Notes: generated by a model not told the origin, from the sequence alone. A stretch of 7,131 bases of DNA from an uncultured Clostridium sp. (GCA_947643685.1 CANRXD010000081.1:1-7131), one strand, 5' to 3'. Positions 1 through 7,131 are shown, numbered from the stretch's first letter. A program made the numbers and translations.

Positions 1-9
1 GGAAAGCTT

Positions 10-1077
10 ATGATGATACTGGTAACAGGGGCCAGCGCCAGCGGGAAATCGGCTTTTGCAGAAAAGCGCCTTGTGGATATGGGAGAAAAAAAACGCATTT
101 ATGCTGCCTGCATGATTGCTTGGGATGAGGAGTGCAGAGAACGGATCAGACGGCACAGGGCCATGAGAAAGGGAAAAAAGTTTGAGACCAGAGAATGCCC
201 TGTGGATCTGGAAAATCTTAAGATTCCGGAAAAAAGTGCTGTGCTGCTGGAATGCATGTCAAATCTGGCGGCCAACGAGCTGTACCGGGAAGACATGGAT
301 GCCGGGGTGGATATTTCCGTCCGCAGTCCGGGGGCCGGGGAGCGGATTTTAAGGGGGCTTTATAAAATCAGAAGTCAGGCAGAGGACCTTGTGGTGGTGA
401 CGAATGAGGTTTTTTGCGGCATGGATTTCTATGACAGGGAGACAGAAGAGTACAGACGGCTCCTTGGAAAGCTGAACCAGGAACTTTTTTCCATGGCGGA
501 CGAGGCGTGGGAGATTGTTTTTGGCATTCCCGTATGTCTGAAAGGTGAGAAGACGGCGGCCGGCGGCCGGGAGGAGAAGGAGGAACAGAGGATAGATTGT
601 GGGGAAGACAGGAGAGAGCAGAAGGCGGCCTGTGGCCGAAAAGACAGGGGAGTACATATGAGGCTGATTGTGGGGGGAGCGCACCAGGGAAAAAAAGAAA
701 CGGCACTTAAAATTCTGGACCGGGAGCATAAAGCCGGGGCGGAAACCATGGCGGATGGCGGCAGGGATTCTTTTGATGCAGCTTTTAAAGGAGAGCTGGT
801 TTTAAATTTCCATGAATATATCAGGCGGTTTTCTTTTCTGAAGCCTGAAGAAGCCAGAGATAAAATGCATCTGTTTCTGGAGCTGCTGAAGAAAGAAAAT
901 CCCGGCGTTACCGTAGTCTCCGATGAAATCGGCTGCGGCATTGTCCCTGTGGCAAAAGAGGACAGATTGTGGAGAGACCTGCTGGGGGAAGCTCTCCAGG
1001 ATCTGGCCAAAGAGTCAGATGAGGTTTACCGGGTAATATGCGGATGTGTTCAGACACTGAAAGGGGAGATAAAATAA
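10..1077 (+). CDS. cobU: Tandem CobU-like fusion: adenosylcobinamide kinase / adenosylcobinamide-phosphate guanylyltransferase
   Basis: CobU enzymes phosphorylate adenosylcobinamide and then transfer GMP to it, in the cytoplasm, during nucleotide-loop assembly of B12. Domain 1 (about residues 2-180) has the P-loop GASASGKS (7-14), the RHR segment with His49 aligned to the guanylylated histidine of CobU, a FETREC stretch, and the C-terminal TNEVFCGMDF...GKLNQ...ADEAWEIVFGIPVCLKG block. Domain 2 (about 217-355) restarts with a second P-loop-like GGAHQGKK (222-229) and ends with DEIGCGIVP (305-313) and CGCVQTLK. It lacks an RHR motif, and its P-loop has Lys where Ser/Thr is usual. A charged, low-complexity linker (about 181-216) joins the domains. 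CobU is normally about 180 residues, so this protein is double length. An in-frame ATG at 658 with its own ribosome site may allow separate production of domain 2. I start at the first of two adjacent ATGs; GGAAAG at the window edge is a weak site. The stop overlaps cobD by one base, so the two are probably co-translated. Family assignment is firm; how the two activities are split is inference. Confidence 0.85.
   Translation: MMILVTGASASGKSAFAEKRLVDMGEKKRIYAACMIAWDEECRERIRRHRAMRKGKKFETRECPVDLENLKIPEKSAVLLECMSNLAANELYREDMDAGVDISVRSPGAGERILRGLYKIRSQAEDLVVVTNEVFCGMDFYDRETEEYRRLLGKLNQELFSMADEAWEIVFGIPVCLKGEKTAAGGREEKEEQRIDCGEDRREQKAACGRKDRGVHMRLIVGGAHQGKKETALKILDREHKAGAETMADGGRDSFDAAFKGELVLNFHEYIRRFSFLKPEEARDKMHLFLELLKKENPGVTVVSDEIGCGIVPVAKEDRLWRDLLGEALQDLAKESDEVYRVICGCVQTLKGEIK
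646..660 (+). promoter_or_regulatory. Internal ribosome binding site and ATG for the second CobU-like domain
   Basis: AGGGGAG (646-652) lies five bases before an in-frame ATG (658) that begins exactly at the first conserved residues of domain 2 (MRLIVGGAHQGK). The same heptamer AGGGGAG (1062-1068) precedes cobD. This suggests that domain 2 was, or still is, translated from its own start and that the ORF upstream lost its stop codon. Functional use is inferred. Confidence 0.5.
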
Positions 1078-2193
1078 TGGAGTACAGGCATGGAGGAGAT
1101 GTGTACCGCAACAGGCAGGTGGAGCTGGATTTTTCTATTAATATCAATCCCCTTGGGATGCCGGAGGCCGTGAGGCAGGAAGCCTTAGCGGGTGTTCTGG
1201 AAAGCGCCCGCTATCCGGACAGCCGGTGCGGGAGACTTAAGACGTTGACGGCGGATTATTACCAGGTGCCGGAGGATTGTCTTATATTTGGAAACGGCGC
1301 GGCAGAGCTGATTTTCGGAATTGCCCGGGCAGCGGCGGCAAAAAAGGCCGTTCTTCTGGCACCGTCTTTTACAGAATACGAGGCGGCTTTGAAATGTACG
1401 GGGACGGACTGCCGGTTTTTTTATTTAAAAGAGAAAGAGGGATTCCGGCTTCCTGTGGAAGAATACCTGGAATTTTTAGAGAAGGAAGCGCCGCAGCTGA
1501 TTTTCCTGTGCAATCCGTCTAATCCGGTGGGGACAGTGACAGAGCGGGAGGATATGAAAAAAATTCTTGATTTTTGCGGTGGCCGCGGGATTTTTGCCGT
1601 GGTGGACGAGTGCTTTCTGGATTTCCTGGAAAACGGCAAAGCCCTGTCTGTGGCGGATGAGGCGGCAAACGGCAATGAGGGCCTTTTTGTGCTTCGCGCC
1701 ATGACGAAAATTTTTGCCATGGCGGGCCTGAGGCTGGGATATGGTTTCCTTGGAAACAGGAAGCTTAAGGAATCCATGGAAAGCTCCATCCAGCCCTGGA
1801 ATGTGTCCATTCCGGCCCAGTACGCGGGCTGCGCTGCCTTTGGACTGGAGGAATCATTATCTTTCCGCCACCCGGGAGCTTTTAAAAAGTCAGCGGGAAT
1901 ATCTTGGGAGAGGTCTTTTGGAGGCCGGCTTTTCTCTTTTTGACTCCCGGGCCAATTTCCTCTTCTTTAAAGATTCTGAAAAGAGAGAAGAACGGGCTCT
2001 TTATCAGTATTTTCTGGAACAAAAAATCCTGATCCGGTGCTGTGATGATTTCAGAGGGTTAAATGGAAGGTTTTACAGAATCTGCGTTAAGAGACAGGAG
2101 GACAACGAACGGTTTCTTGGGGCTTTGCAGGGGTATTTAAACAAAAAAACAAATCTCCTGTTGCAGAAACCATTTAAAGCTGATATACTCTAA
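1077..2193 (+). pseudogene. cobD: Threonine-phosphate decarboxylase CobD, interrupted by a frameshift
   Basis: CobD is a PLP enzyme of aminotransferase fold type I that decarboxylates L-threonine-O-3-phosphate to (R)-1-amino-2-propanol O-2-phosphate, the linker of the cobamide nucleotide loop. The start ATG at 1077 gives the typical MEYRHGGDVY opening, overlaps the upstream stop (TAATG) and follows AGGGGAG by eight bases; an in-frame ATG at 1038 would add 13 residues lying inside the previous gene. Visible motifs are GNGAAE (72-77), NPSNPVG (146-152), Asp177 in VVDECF, and the PLP lysine Lys211 in AMTKIFAMAGLRLGYG. The reading frame is good to about 1856 (GLEES), then homology continues in the next frame as YLSATRELLKSQREYLG...ANFLFF...YRICVKRQEDNERFLGAL, ending at 2193. 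Dropping one T at 1857/1858 would restore a protein of 371 residues, the normal family size. As read, translation stops at 1943 after 288 residues, losing the C-terminal small domain with the probable carboxylate-binding Arg of YRIC. It is either a true mutation or a sequencing error. Confidence 0.85.
2161..2189 (+). promoter_or_regulatory. Probable sigma-A promoter for guaB, inside the cobD tail
   Basis: An extended -10, TGATATACT (2181-2189, hexamer TATACT, five of six to consensus), sits 17 bases after TTGCAG (2161-2166), a weak -35. Predicted transcription start is about 2195-2197, just past the cobD stop codon, giving a leader of about 118 nt. The same nine-base extended -10 recurs on the minus strand upstream of the creatininase gene (7104-7112). 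Confidence 0.5.
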
Positions 2194-2210
2194 CAAATAA
2201 CCGTTACGAG

Positions 2211-2252
2211 TTCACGGGGCGGGGGAAACCGGACAAGAAGATGCCCCATGAA
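2211..2252 (+). other. Stem-loop in the guaB leader
   Basis: TTCACGGGGC (2211-2220) pairs with GCCCCATGAA (2243-2252) over ten positions with one C-A mismatch, enclosing a G-rich loop that contains GGGGGAAACCGG. No T-run follows, so it is not an intrinsic terminator. It lies near the predicted 5' end of the guaB transcript. It could be a stabilising 5' stem, a protein site or part of an RNA switch. I do not recognise it as a known riboswitch class: the purine, PRPP, ZTP and guanidine consensus cores are not evident. Confidence 0.4.
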
Positions 2253-2265
2253 GAGTAATAAATAA

Positions 2266-3768
<1,503 letters not shown>

Positions 3769-3769
3769 G

Positions 3770-3840
3770 AAAAAAGTCAGGAGGACAGGCTGTACGGCCG
3801 GGCGGTGATACCGCCTGCCGGGCAGCCTGTTCTGCCTGAC
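3770..3840 (-). terminator. Hairpin terminator of the Uma2 gene, possibly shared with guaB
   Basis: A long inverted repeat at 3776-3840 pairs GTCAGG with CCTGAC at the base, then ACAGGCTG with CAGCCTGT, then a GC-rich inner part (CCGG/CCGG, GCGG/CCGC around a TATCA or TGATA loop). Read on the minus strand it is followed at once by six T (3775-3770), a classic intrinsic terminator for the leftward gene ending at 3860. Read on the plus strand it starts eight bases after the guaB stop but lacks a T-run, so its effect on guaB should be weaker. Confidence 0.8.
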
Positions 3841-3859
3841 GCGTGGCATTGCAAACAAA

Positions 3860-4417
3860 TCAGATATGAAGCCTGGAAAAATCAATTTCCAGACCGTCGC
3901 AAATATTCACTTTGACAGTATCACTGAGGGAATGAAGAACCGGTCCGCCATCATGCTCCATGTCATAGATTGCAATAGTTTTCTTTAATGGATCAACAAT
4001 CCAATATTCTCTGACTCCGTTTGCCCGGTATAATGCAAGCTTTGTGTAATAATCCAGACGTTTGCTGCCGGGTGATACGATTTCAATAATCCAGTCAGGT
4101 GCACCATGGCAGCCTTTATCATCAATTTTTTCGGGATCGAAGATAACGCTGATATCCGGTTCCAGATAATTTGACAGGTCAGATTCCTCTTCATTGTGCA
4201 GAAATACTGCGAACGGTGCCGGAATTACTTCACATATGCCATTGGTATCTCTGATATAGGTTCCGATTTCCAGGTACAGAAAAGACAGGGTTCTCTGGTG
4301 TGCTGTGCCTGGTGGCGCCATGTTGTAGATTTGCCCGCCGATCAGCTCCGCCCGGCGCCCTTTTGGCAGATTGTAGATATCATCTATGGTGTAAGTGTGT
4401 TCTTCTGGTAAAGGCAT
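3860..4417 (-). CDS. Uma2-family PD-(D/E)XK nuclease-like protein
   Basis: This is a Uma2 (formerly DUF820) family protein, with a restriction-endonuclease-like fold whose biological role is unsettled. The 185 residues match the usual family length. The N terminus has YTIDDIYNLPKGRRAELIGGQIYNMAPPGTAHQR, the standard Uma2 opening. The presumed metal site is complete: Asp88 in EPDISVI, Glu112 in WIIEIVSPGS and Lys126 in DYYTKLALYR, then the conserved GVREYWIVDP. No signal peptide or membrane segment is seen. ATG 4417 is chosen because it starts the family homology and follows AAGGAG (4433-4428) by ten bases; the frame is open upstream to 4558 but that part lacks homology and spans the promoter. 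The gene stands alone, with no toxin-antitoxin, transposase or methylase partner, and its bases look more AT-rich than neighbours, hinting at acquisition by transfer (inference). DNA cleavage is likely by family, the substrate unknown. Confidence 0.85.
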   Translation of the reverse strand: MPLPEEHTYTIDDIYNLPKGRRAELIGGQIYNMAPPGTAHQRTLSFLYLEIGTYIRDTNGICEVIPAPFAVFLHNEEESDLSNYLEPDISVIFDPEKIDDKGCHGAPDWIIEIVSPGSKRLDYYTKLALYRANGVREYWIVDPLKKTIAIYDMEHDGGPVLHSLSDTVKVNICDGLEIDFSRLHI

Positions 4418-4468
4418 AGGGTCACGCTCCTTCCTGAAATATGTATGGTGATGCCTGCGTTCGCATGG

Positions 4469-4602
4469 CTGAACTGTTACGGCATTATATTTTATCCCAT
4501 CCACATGCTTGTATTGTAACATTTTTTCGTTTACAATGCAATTTATAGTGAACGACAAATGAAAGCCGATTTAACAGTTTAACCGGAAGACTGAACTGTT
4601 AC
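4469..4602. repeat. Direct repeat pair CTGAACTGTTAC in the divergent intergenic region
   Basis: CTGAACTGTTAC occurs exactly at 4469-4480 and 4591-4602. A related inverted copy, TTAACAGTTTAA, is at 4571-4582, so TAACAGTT (4572-4579) and AACTGTTA (4594-4601) also make an 8-bp hairpin or dyad just upstream of the ABC-F gene. The first copy lies in the Uma2 leader, near the start site predicted from TATAAT 4489-4484; the other two lie in the ABC-F leader. This could be a shared regulator site or an RNA element; function is not shown. Confidence 0.5.
4484..4541 (-). promoter_or_regulatory. Promoter region of the Uma2 gene
   Basis: On the minus strand TTGCAT (4541-4536) is followed after 17 bases by TACAAT (4518-4513), extended by an upstream TG, predicting a start near 4506 and a leader of about 89 nt. 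A perfect TATAAT (4489-4484) lies further down, with no good -35, and could be a second start. The spacer is framed by an inverted repeat, ATTGTAA (4513-4519) and TTACAAT (4531-4537), which overlaps the -10 and touches the -35, a possible operator. Confidence 0.55.
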
Positions 4603-4640
4603 AAGCAGAAAAACAGCTGCACAGATAAAGGAGTTTTTTC

Positions 4641-6194
4641 ATGAGTATATTAAACGTTGAACATTTGAGCCATGGCTTTGGAGACCGGGCGATTTTTACG
4701 GATGTGTCCTTCCGGCTTTTAAAGGGGGAACACATCGGTCTGATTGGCGCCAACGGTGAAGGAAAATCCACTTTTATGAGCATCATCACAAATAAGCTGA
4801 TGCCGGATGAGGGAAAAGTAGAATGGGCAAAGAATGCCAGGGTGGGATATCTGGACCAGCACACGGTTCTGGAAAAAGGAATGACCATCCGGGATGTGTT
4901 AAAAAGCGCCTTTGGGTTTCTGTTTGAAATGGAAGAGAAGATGAATGCCATCTGCGACAGAATGGGGGAGGCGCCGGAGGATGAAATGAATGCCATGATG
5001 GAGGAGCTTGGAACCATTCAGGATCTGTTAATGGCACATGACTTCTATGTGATTGATTCCAGGGTGGAGGAGATCGGACATGCCTTTGGTCTGGATGAAA
5101 TCGGCCTGGATAAGGATGTGGAGGAGCTGTCCGGAGGTCAGAGAACCAAGGTGCTGCTTGGTAAGCTTCTGCTTGAAAAGCCGGATATTCTTCTTCTGGA
5201 TGAGCCCACCAACTATCTGGATGTCCAGCATATCGAGTGGCTTAAGCGGTATCTTCAGGAATATGAGAATGCCTTTATTTTGATCTCCCATGATATTCCT
5301 TTTTTAAACAGCGTGGTGAATTTGATTTACCATATGGAGAATCAGAAGCTAGACCGTTATGTGGGAGATTATGACAGATTCCTGGAGGTTTATGAGATGA
5401 AAAAGAGCCAGCTGGAGGCTGCCTACAAGCGCCAGCAGCAGGAAATTGCAGAGCTTCAGGATTTTGTGGCGAGAAACAAGGCACGGGTGGCCACCAGAAA
5501 TATGGCCATGTCCAGACAGAAGAAGCTGGATAAAATGGAGGTCATCGAGCTGGGAAAGGAAAAGCCCAGGCCGGAATTTCATTTTCTTAATGCCAGGGCA
5601 GCCGGAAAGATAATTTTTGAGACCAGGGATCTGGTAATCGGCTATGAGGAGGCTCTTTCCAGGCCTTTAAATTTTTCCATGGAAAGAGGAGAGAAGATTG
5701 CCGTCACAGGGGCCAACGGAATCGGAAAAACCACCCTTTTAAAGAGTATTCTGGGACTGATCCCGTCCCTGTCCGGTTCGGTGGAGCTGGGGGACTACCT
5801 GTATATCGGCTATTTTGAACAGGAGCTGGCTCCGGGAAATACCTCCACATGTATTGAAGAAATCTGGAAAGAATTTCCCTCTTATACCCAGTACCAGGTG
5901 CGGGCGGCCCTGGCCAAATGCGGCCTGACCACAAAGAACATTGAGAGTCAGGTCCGCGTCCTTTCCGGTGGGGAACAGGCCAGGGTAAGGCTCTGTAAGC
6001 TGATAAACAGAGAGACAAATATTCTGCTATTAGACGAGCCCACGAACCACCTGGATGTGGATGCCAAGGAAGAATTAAAGCGTGCCCTGCTGGAATATAA
6101 GGGTGCCGTACTTTTAATTTGCCATGAACCGGAGTTTTATGACGGTCTGGTATCCAAGGTATGGGATTTAAGCCAGTGGTCTTTAAAGCTTTAA
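4641..6194 (+). CDS. ABC-F family ATPase (ribosome-associated type, YkpA/YbiT-like)
   Basis: ABC-F proteins have two ATPase domains and no membrane segment. They act in the cytoplasm, mostly at the ribosomal E site, as translation factors or antibiotic-protection proteins. Domain 1 has Walker A GANGEGKST (36-44), Q-loop YLDQ (70-73), signature LSGGQ (163-167), Walker B ILLLDEP (183-189), TNYLD (190-194) and His217 in ISHD. Domain 2 has GANGIGKTT (357-365), Q-loop YFEQ (391-394), LSGGE (441-445), ILLLDEPTNHLD (461-472) and a CHE switch (His495). The charged helical linker (about 245-310), with YEMKKSQLEAAYKRQQQEI and RNMAMSRQKKLDKME, is the P-site-tRNA interaction motif typical of the class. 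Both Walker B glutamates are present, so both sites look hydrolytic. At 517 residues it is a compact, complete member. The start follows AAAGGAG (4627-4633) by seven bases. A possible -10 (TATAGT, 4544-4549) has no convincing -35. The linker does not look long enough to suggest a resistance (Lsa/Vga) role, so a housekeeping subtype is more likely; subtype is inferred. Confidence 0.93.
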   Translation: MSILNVEHLSHGFGDRAIFTDVSFRLLKGEHIGLIGANGEGKSTFMSIITNKLMPDEGKVEWAKNARVGYLDQHTVLEKGMTIRDVLKSAFGFLFEMEEKMNAICDRMGEAPEDEMNAMMEELGTIQDLLMAHDFYVIDSRVEEIGHAFGLDEIGLDKDVEELSGGQRTKVLLGKLLLEKPDILLLDEPTNYLDVQHIEWLKRYLQEYENAFILISHDIPFLNSVVNLIYHMENQKLDRYVGDYDRFLEVYEMKKSQLEAAYKRQQQEIAELQDFVARNKARVATRNMAMSRQKKLDKMEVIELGKEKPRPEFHFLNARAAGKIIFETRDLVIGYEEALSRPLNFSMERGEKIAVTGANGIGKTTLLKSILGLIPSLSGSVELGDYLYIGYFEQELAPGNTSTCIEEIWKEFPSYTQYQVRAALAKCGLTTKNIESQVRVLSGGEQARVRLCKLINRETNILLLDEPTNHLDVDAKEELKRALLEYKGAVLLICHEPEFYDGLVSKVWDLSQWSLKL

Positions 6195-6195
6195 A
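6182..6195. repeat. Perfect 14-bp palindrome at the junction of convergent genes
   Basis: TTTAAAGCTTTAAA is its own reverse complement and covers the last codons and stop of the ABC-F gene, ending at the single base before the opposing stop codon. It is AT-rich and short, so it would be a weak hairpin; no other terminator is visible between the two genes. Confidence 0.4.
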
Positions 6196-6954
6196 TCAGT
6201 CGATGCGGACTTTCTCAAATTTCCGGATGAAATCCACACAGAAATCTGCGGTGGCGTTCAACATTTCCTCGCCCCATTCTGCGGTGGCTGTTTCCGGAGA
6301 ATCAGGGCCGTACCAGCCACATGAGGAATAATGGTCCACCCGGCGGGGAACCGGAACGGAAATACCATTGGAGAATACGTGAAAAGCCCCGGCAAAGGTA
6401 AGATCTTCGCTTAAGTCTTTGGGGACAAAGGGCATGAAATATTCCATATGTACAAAGGAAGGATTGATGGCCAGCATGGCCGCCGTTTCCTCACCGCCGC
6501 CATGTCCGCCCTTCCATTTGGGATTTATGTCTCCGGCCAGAGTCCACCAGTTTAAAAGGCAGCCCAGGGCGTGTTTTTTGTCCAGATCTAGGCAGACGTC
6601 CTGAAGAACAGGAGTATTGCCGCCGTGGCCGTTTAAAAAGACGAATTTACGGATTCCGTGGCCATAAAGCTGATCTGCCACACGGGTGACCAGATCATAG
6701 AGGCCCCGGGAGCCGATGGTGATGGTTCCGGGAAAAAGGGCATGCTGGTCCGCGACACCGAAGGGGATTGTGGGAGCGATGAGAATTTCCAGGCGGTCAT
6801 CCATCCGCTCGCAGAGAGCCCTCGGAATGAGGAAATCTGTTCCCAGGGCAAGCTGGGAGCCGTGATTTTCCGTACTGCCGACGGGAATGATGACAATGTC
6901 CTTCTGTTCAAAATATTCTTTTGCCTGTACCCATGAAATTTGTTCAAGAAACAT
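6196..6954 (-). CDS. Creatininase-family metal-dependent amidohydrolase
   Basis: The family comprises creatinine amidohydrolase, FAPy deformylase (ArfB) and MftE-type peptidases: binuclear Zn/Mn enzymes that open amide bonds. The 252 residues match family size. Metal ligands are visible: Glu29 and His31 in GSTENHG, Asp40 in LGTDFLIP and His110 in NGHGGN; Glu155 in GHGGGEETA probably supplies the remaining ligand (inference). The FGVADQHALFPGTITI segment is typical too. True creatininase carries an NGHYEN-type motif instead of NGHGGN, so creatinine is not the safest substrate guess; the substrate is unknown. ATG 6954 is chosen because it follows AGGAGG (6968-6963) by eight bases and starts the homology; the open frame extends to a GTG at 7062, but that runs through leader hairpins. 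There is no signal peptide. It stands alone here, converging on the ABC-F gene with one base (6195) between stops, so transcripts from the two may overlap. Confidence 0.88.
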   Translation of the reverse strand: MFLEQISWVQAKEYFEQKDIVIIPVGSTENHGSQLALGTDFLIPRALCERMDDRLEILIAPTIPFGVADQHALFPGTITIGSRGLYDLVTRVADQLYGHGIRKFVFLNGHGGNTPVLQDVCLDLDKKHALGCLLNWWTLAGDINPKWKGGHGGGEETAAMLAINPSFVHMEYFMPFVPKDLSEDLTFAGAFHVFSNGISVPVPRRVDHYSSCGWYGPDSPETATAEWGEEMLNATADFCVDFIRKFEKVRID

Positions 6955-6978
6955 ATGGCTGCCTCCTTTTTGCAAGAT

Positions 6979-7112
6979 GCGGGGCAGTCTGTACTGCCCC
7001 GGCACATATAGCTTTTTTGTAACTGTTTTGCCTCCTGTCTGATGTTGTCTTACAGTCTGCACCGTAAAGGTGCAGGCCTGCCAGACGGCTGCAGGTTTCT
7101 TTCAGTATATCA
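6979..7112 (-). promoter_or_regulatory. Promoter and structured leader of the creatininase gene
   Basis: On the minus strand an extended -10 TGATATACT (7112-7104) predicts a start near 7097; any -35 would fall at or beyond the window edge and no good match is seen. The leader of about 140 nt contains hairpin CTGCACC/GGTGCAG with a five-base loop (7075-7057) and hairpin GGGGCAG/CTGCCCC with a six-base loop (7000-6981). The second ends about a dozen bases before the AGGAGG of the gene. GTCTG and CAGAC stretches around the first hairpin allow alternative pairing. An extra AGGAGG (7036-7031) has no start codon at useful distance. No T-run follows either hairpin on this strand. No known riboswitch core was recognised. 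Confidence 0.45.
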
Positions 7113-7131
7113 CAGGAAGAAACAGTTGGCT

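Noticed and set aside
429..1010. Long open frame on the minus strand opposite the CobU-like gene (193 codons)
   Set aside because: It is antisense to a clear CobU-type coding sequence, has a serine/proline-rich composition typical of an antisense shadow, and resembles no known family.
1038..1076. Upstream ATG extension of cobD (13 residues)
   Set aside because: It lies inside the previous gene, and the ATG at 1077 has a well-placed AGGGGAG and the conserved family N terminus.
2197..2212. Possible PurR box before guaB
   Set aside because: The stretch AATAACCGTTACGAG matches only the CCG core of the Firmicute PurR consensus, not the full CCGAAC box.
4418..4558. N-terminal extension of the Uma2 reading frame
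   Set aside because: The extension has no family homology, covers the predicted promoter, and the ATG at 4417 has a good ribosome site.
4541..4560. Plus-strand promoter for the ABC-F gene at TATAGT (4544-4549)
   Set aside because: No -35 match at 16-18 bases and no extended -10, so it is not listed as a feature; the true promoter was not identified.
6633..7007. Minus-strand ORF starting ATGTGCCGG in the creatininase leader
   Set aside because: It overlaps the real gene in another frame for most of its length, has no ribosome site at proper distance, and shows no family motif.
6955..7062. GTG-started extension of the creatininase protein (36 residues)
   Set aside because: It runs through two leader hairpins, lacks homology, and the ATG at 6954 has AGGAGG eight bases upstream.

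Overview
The window looks like chromosomal DNA from an anaerobic Firmicute, most likely a Lachnospiraceae-type Clostridium. The reasons are purine-rich AGGAG-type ribosome binding sites, moderate GC with AT-rich intergenic stretches, a very clostridial IMP dehydrogenase, and an ATP-dependent cobamide-salvage gene style. The taxonomic call is inference from sequence style; no rRNA or phylogenetic marker was tested. I found no tRNA, rRNA, CRISPR array, insertion sequence or phage gene.

Layout. (1) Positions 10-2193, plus strand: the tail of a cobamide (vitamin B12) nucleotide-loop assembly operon. A 355-residue protein carries two CobU-like domains in one reading frame. It is followed, with stop and start sharing one base, by cobD (L-threonine-O-3-phosphate decarboxylase), which is broken by a frameshift near 1857. 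(2) Positions 2161-3768, plus: a housekeeping unit consisting of an extended -10 promoter buried in the cobD tail, a structured leader of about 118 nt, and guaB (IMP dehydrogenase). (3) Positions 3770-4417: a hairpin with a U-tract on the minus strand ends a leftward orphan Uma2-family PD-(D/E)XK nuclease-like gene. (4) Positions 4418-4640: a divergent intergenic region with a good minus-strand promoter, a dyad across that promoter, and three copies of a GTAACAGTTCAG-like word. (5) Positions 4641-6194, plus: a complete ABC-F ATPase. (6) Positions 6196-6954, minus: a creatininase-family amidohydrolase that converges on the ABC-F gene with one base between the stop codons. Its structured leader runs to the right end of the window.

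How the genes relate. Only the first two genes form a pathway unit. CobU-type enzymes activate adenosylcobinamide (phosphate) with GTP, and CobD makes the (R)-1-amino-2-propanol phosphate that becomes its aminopropanol arm. The guaB, Uma2, ABC-F and creatininase genes look like independent transcription units. I see no convincing new multigene system. The points most worth checking are the double-CobU fusion with an apparent internal start, the cobD frameshift, the shared repeat word between the Uma2 and ABC-F genes, and the folded leaders of guaB and the creatininase gene.
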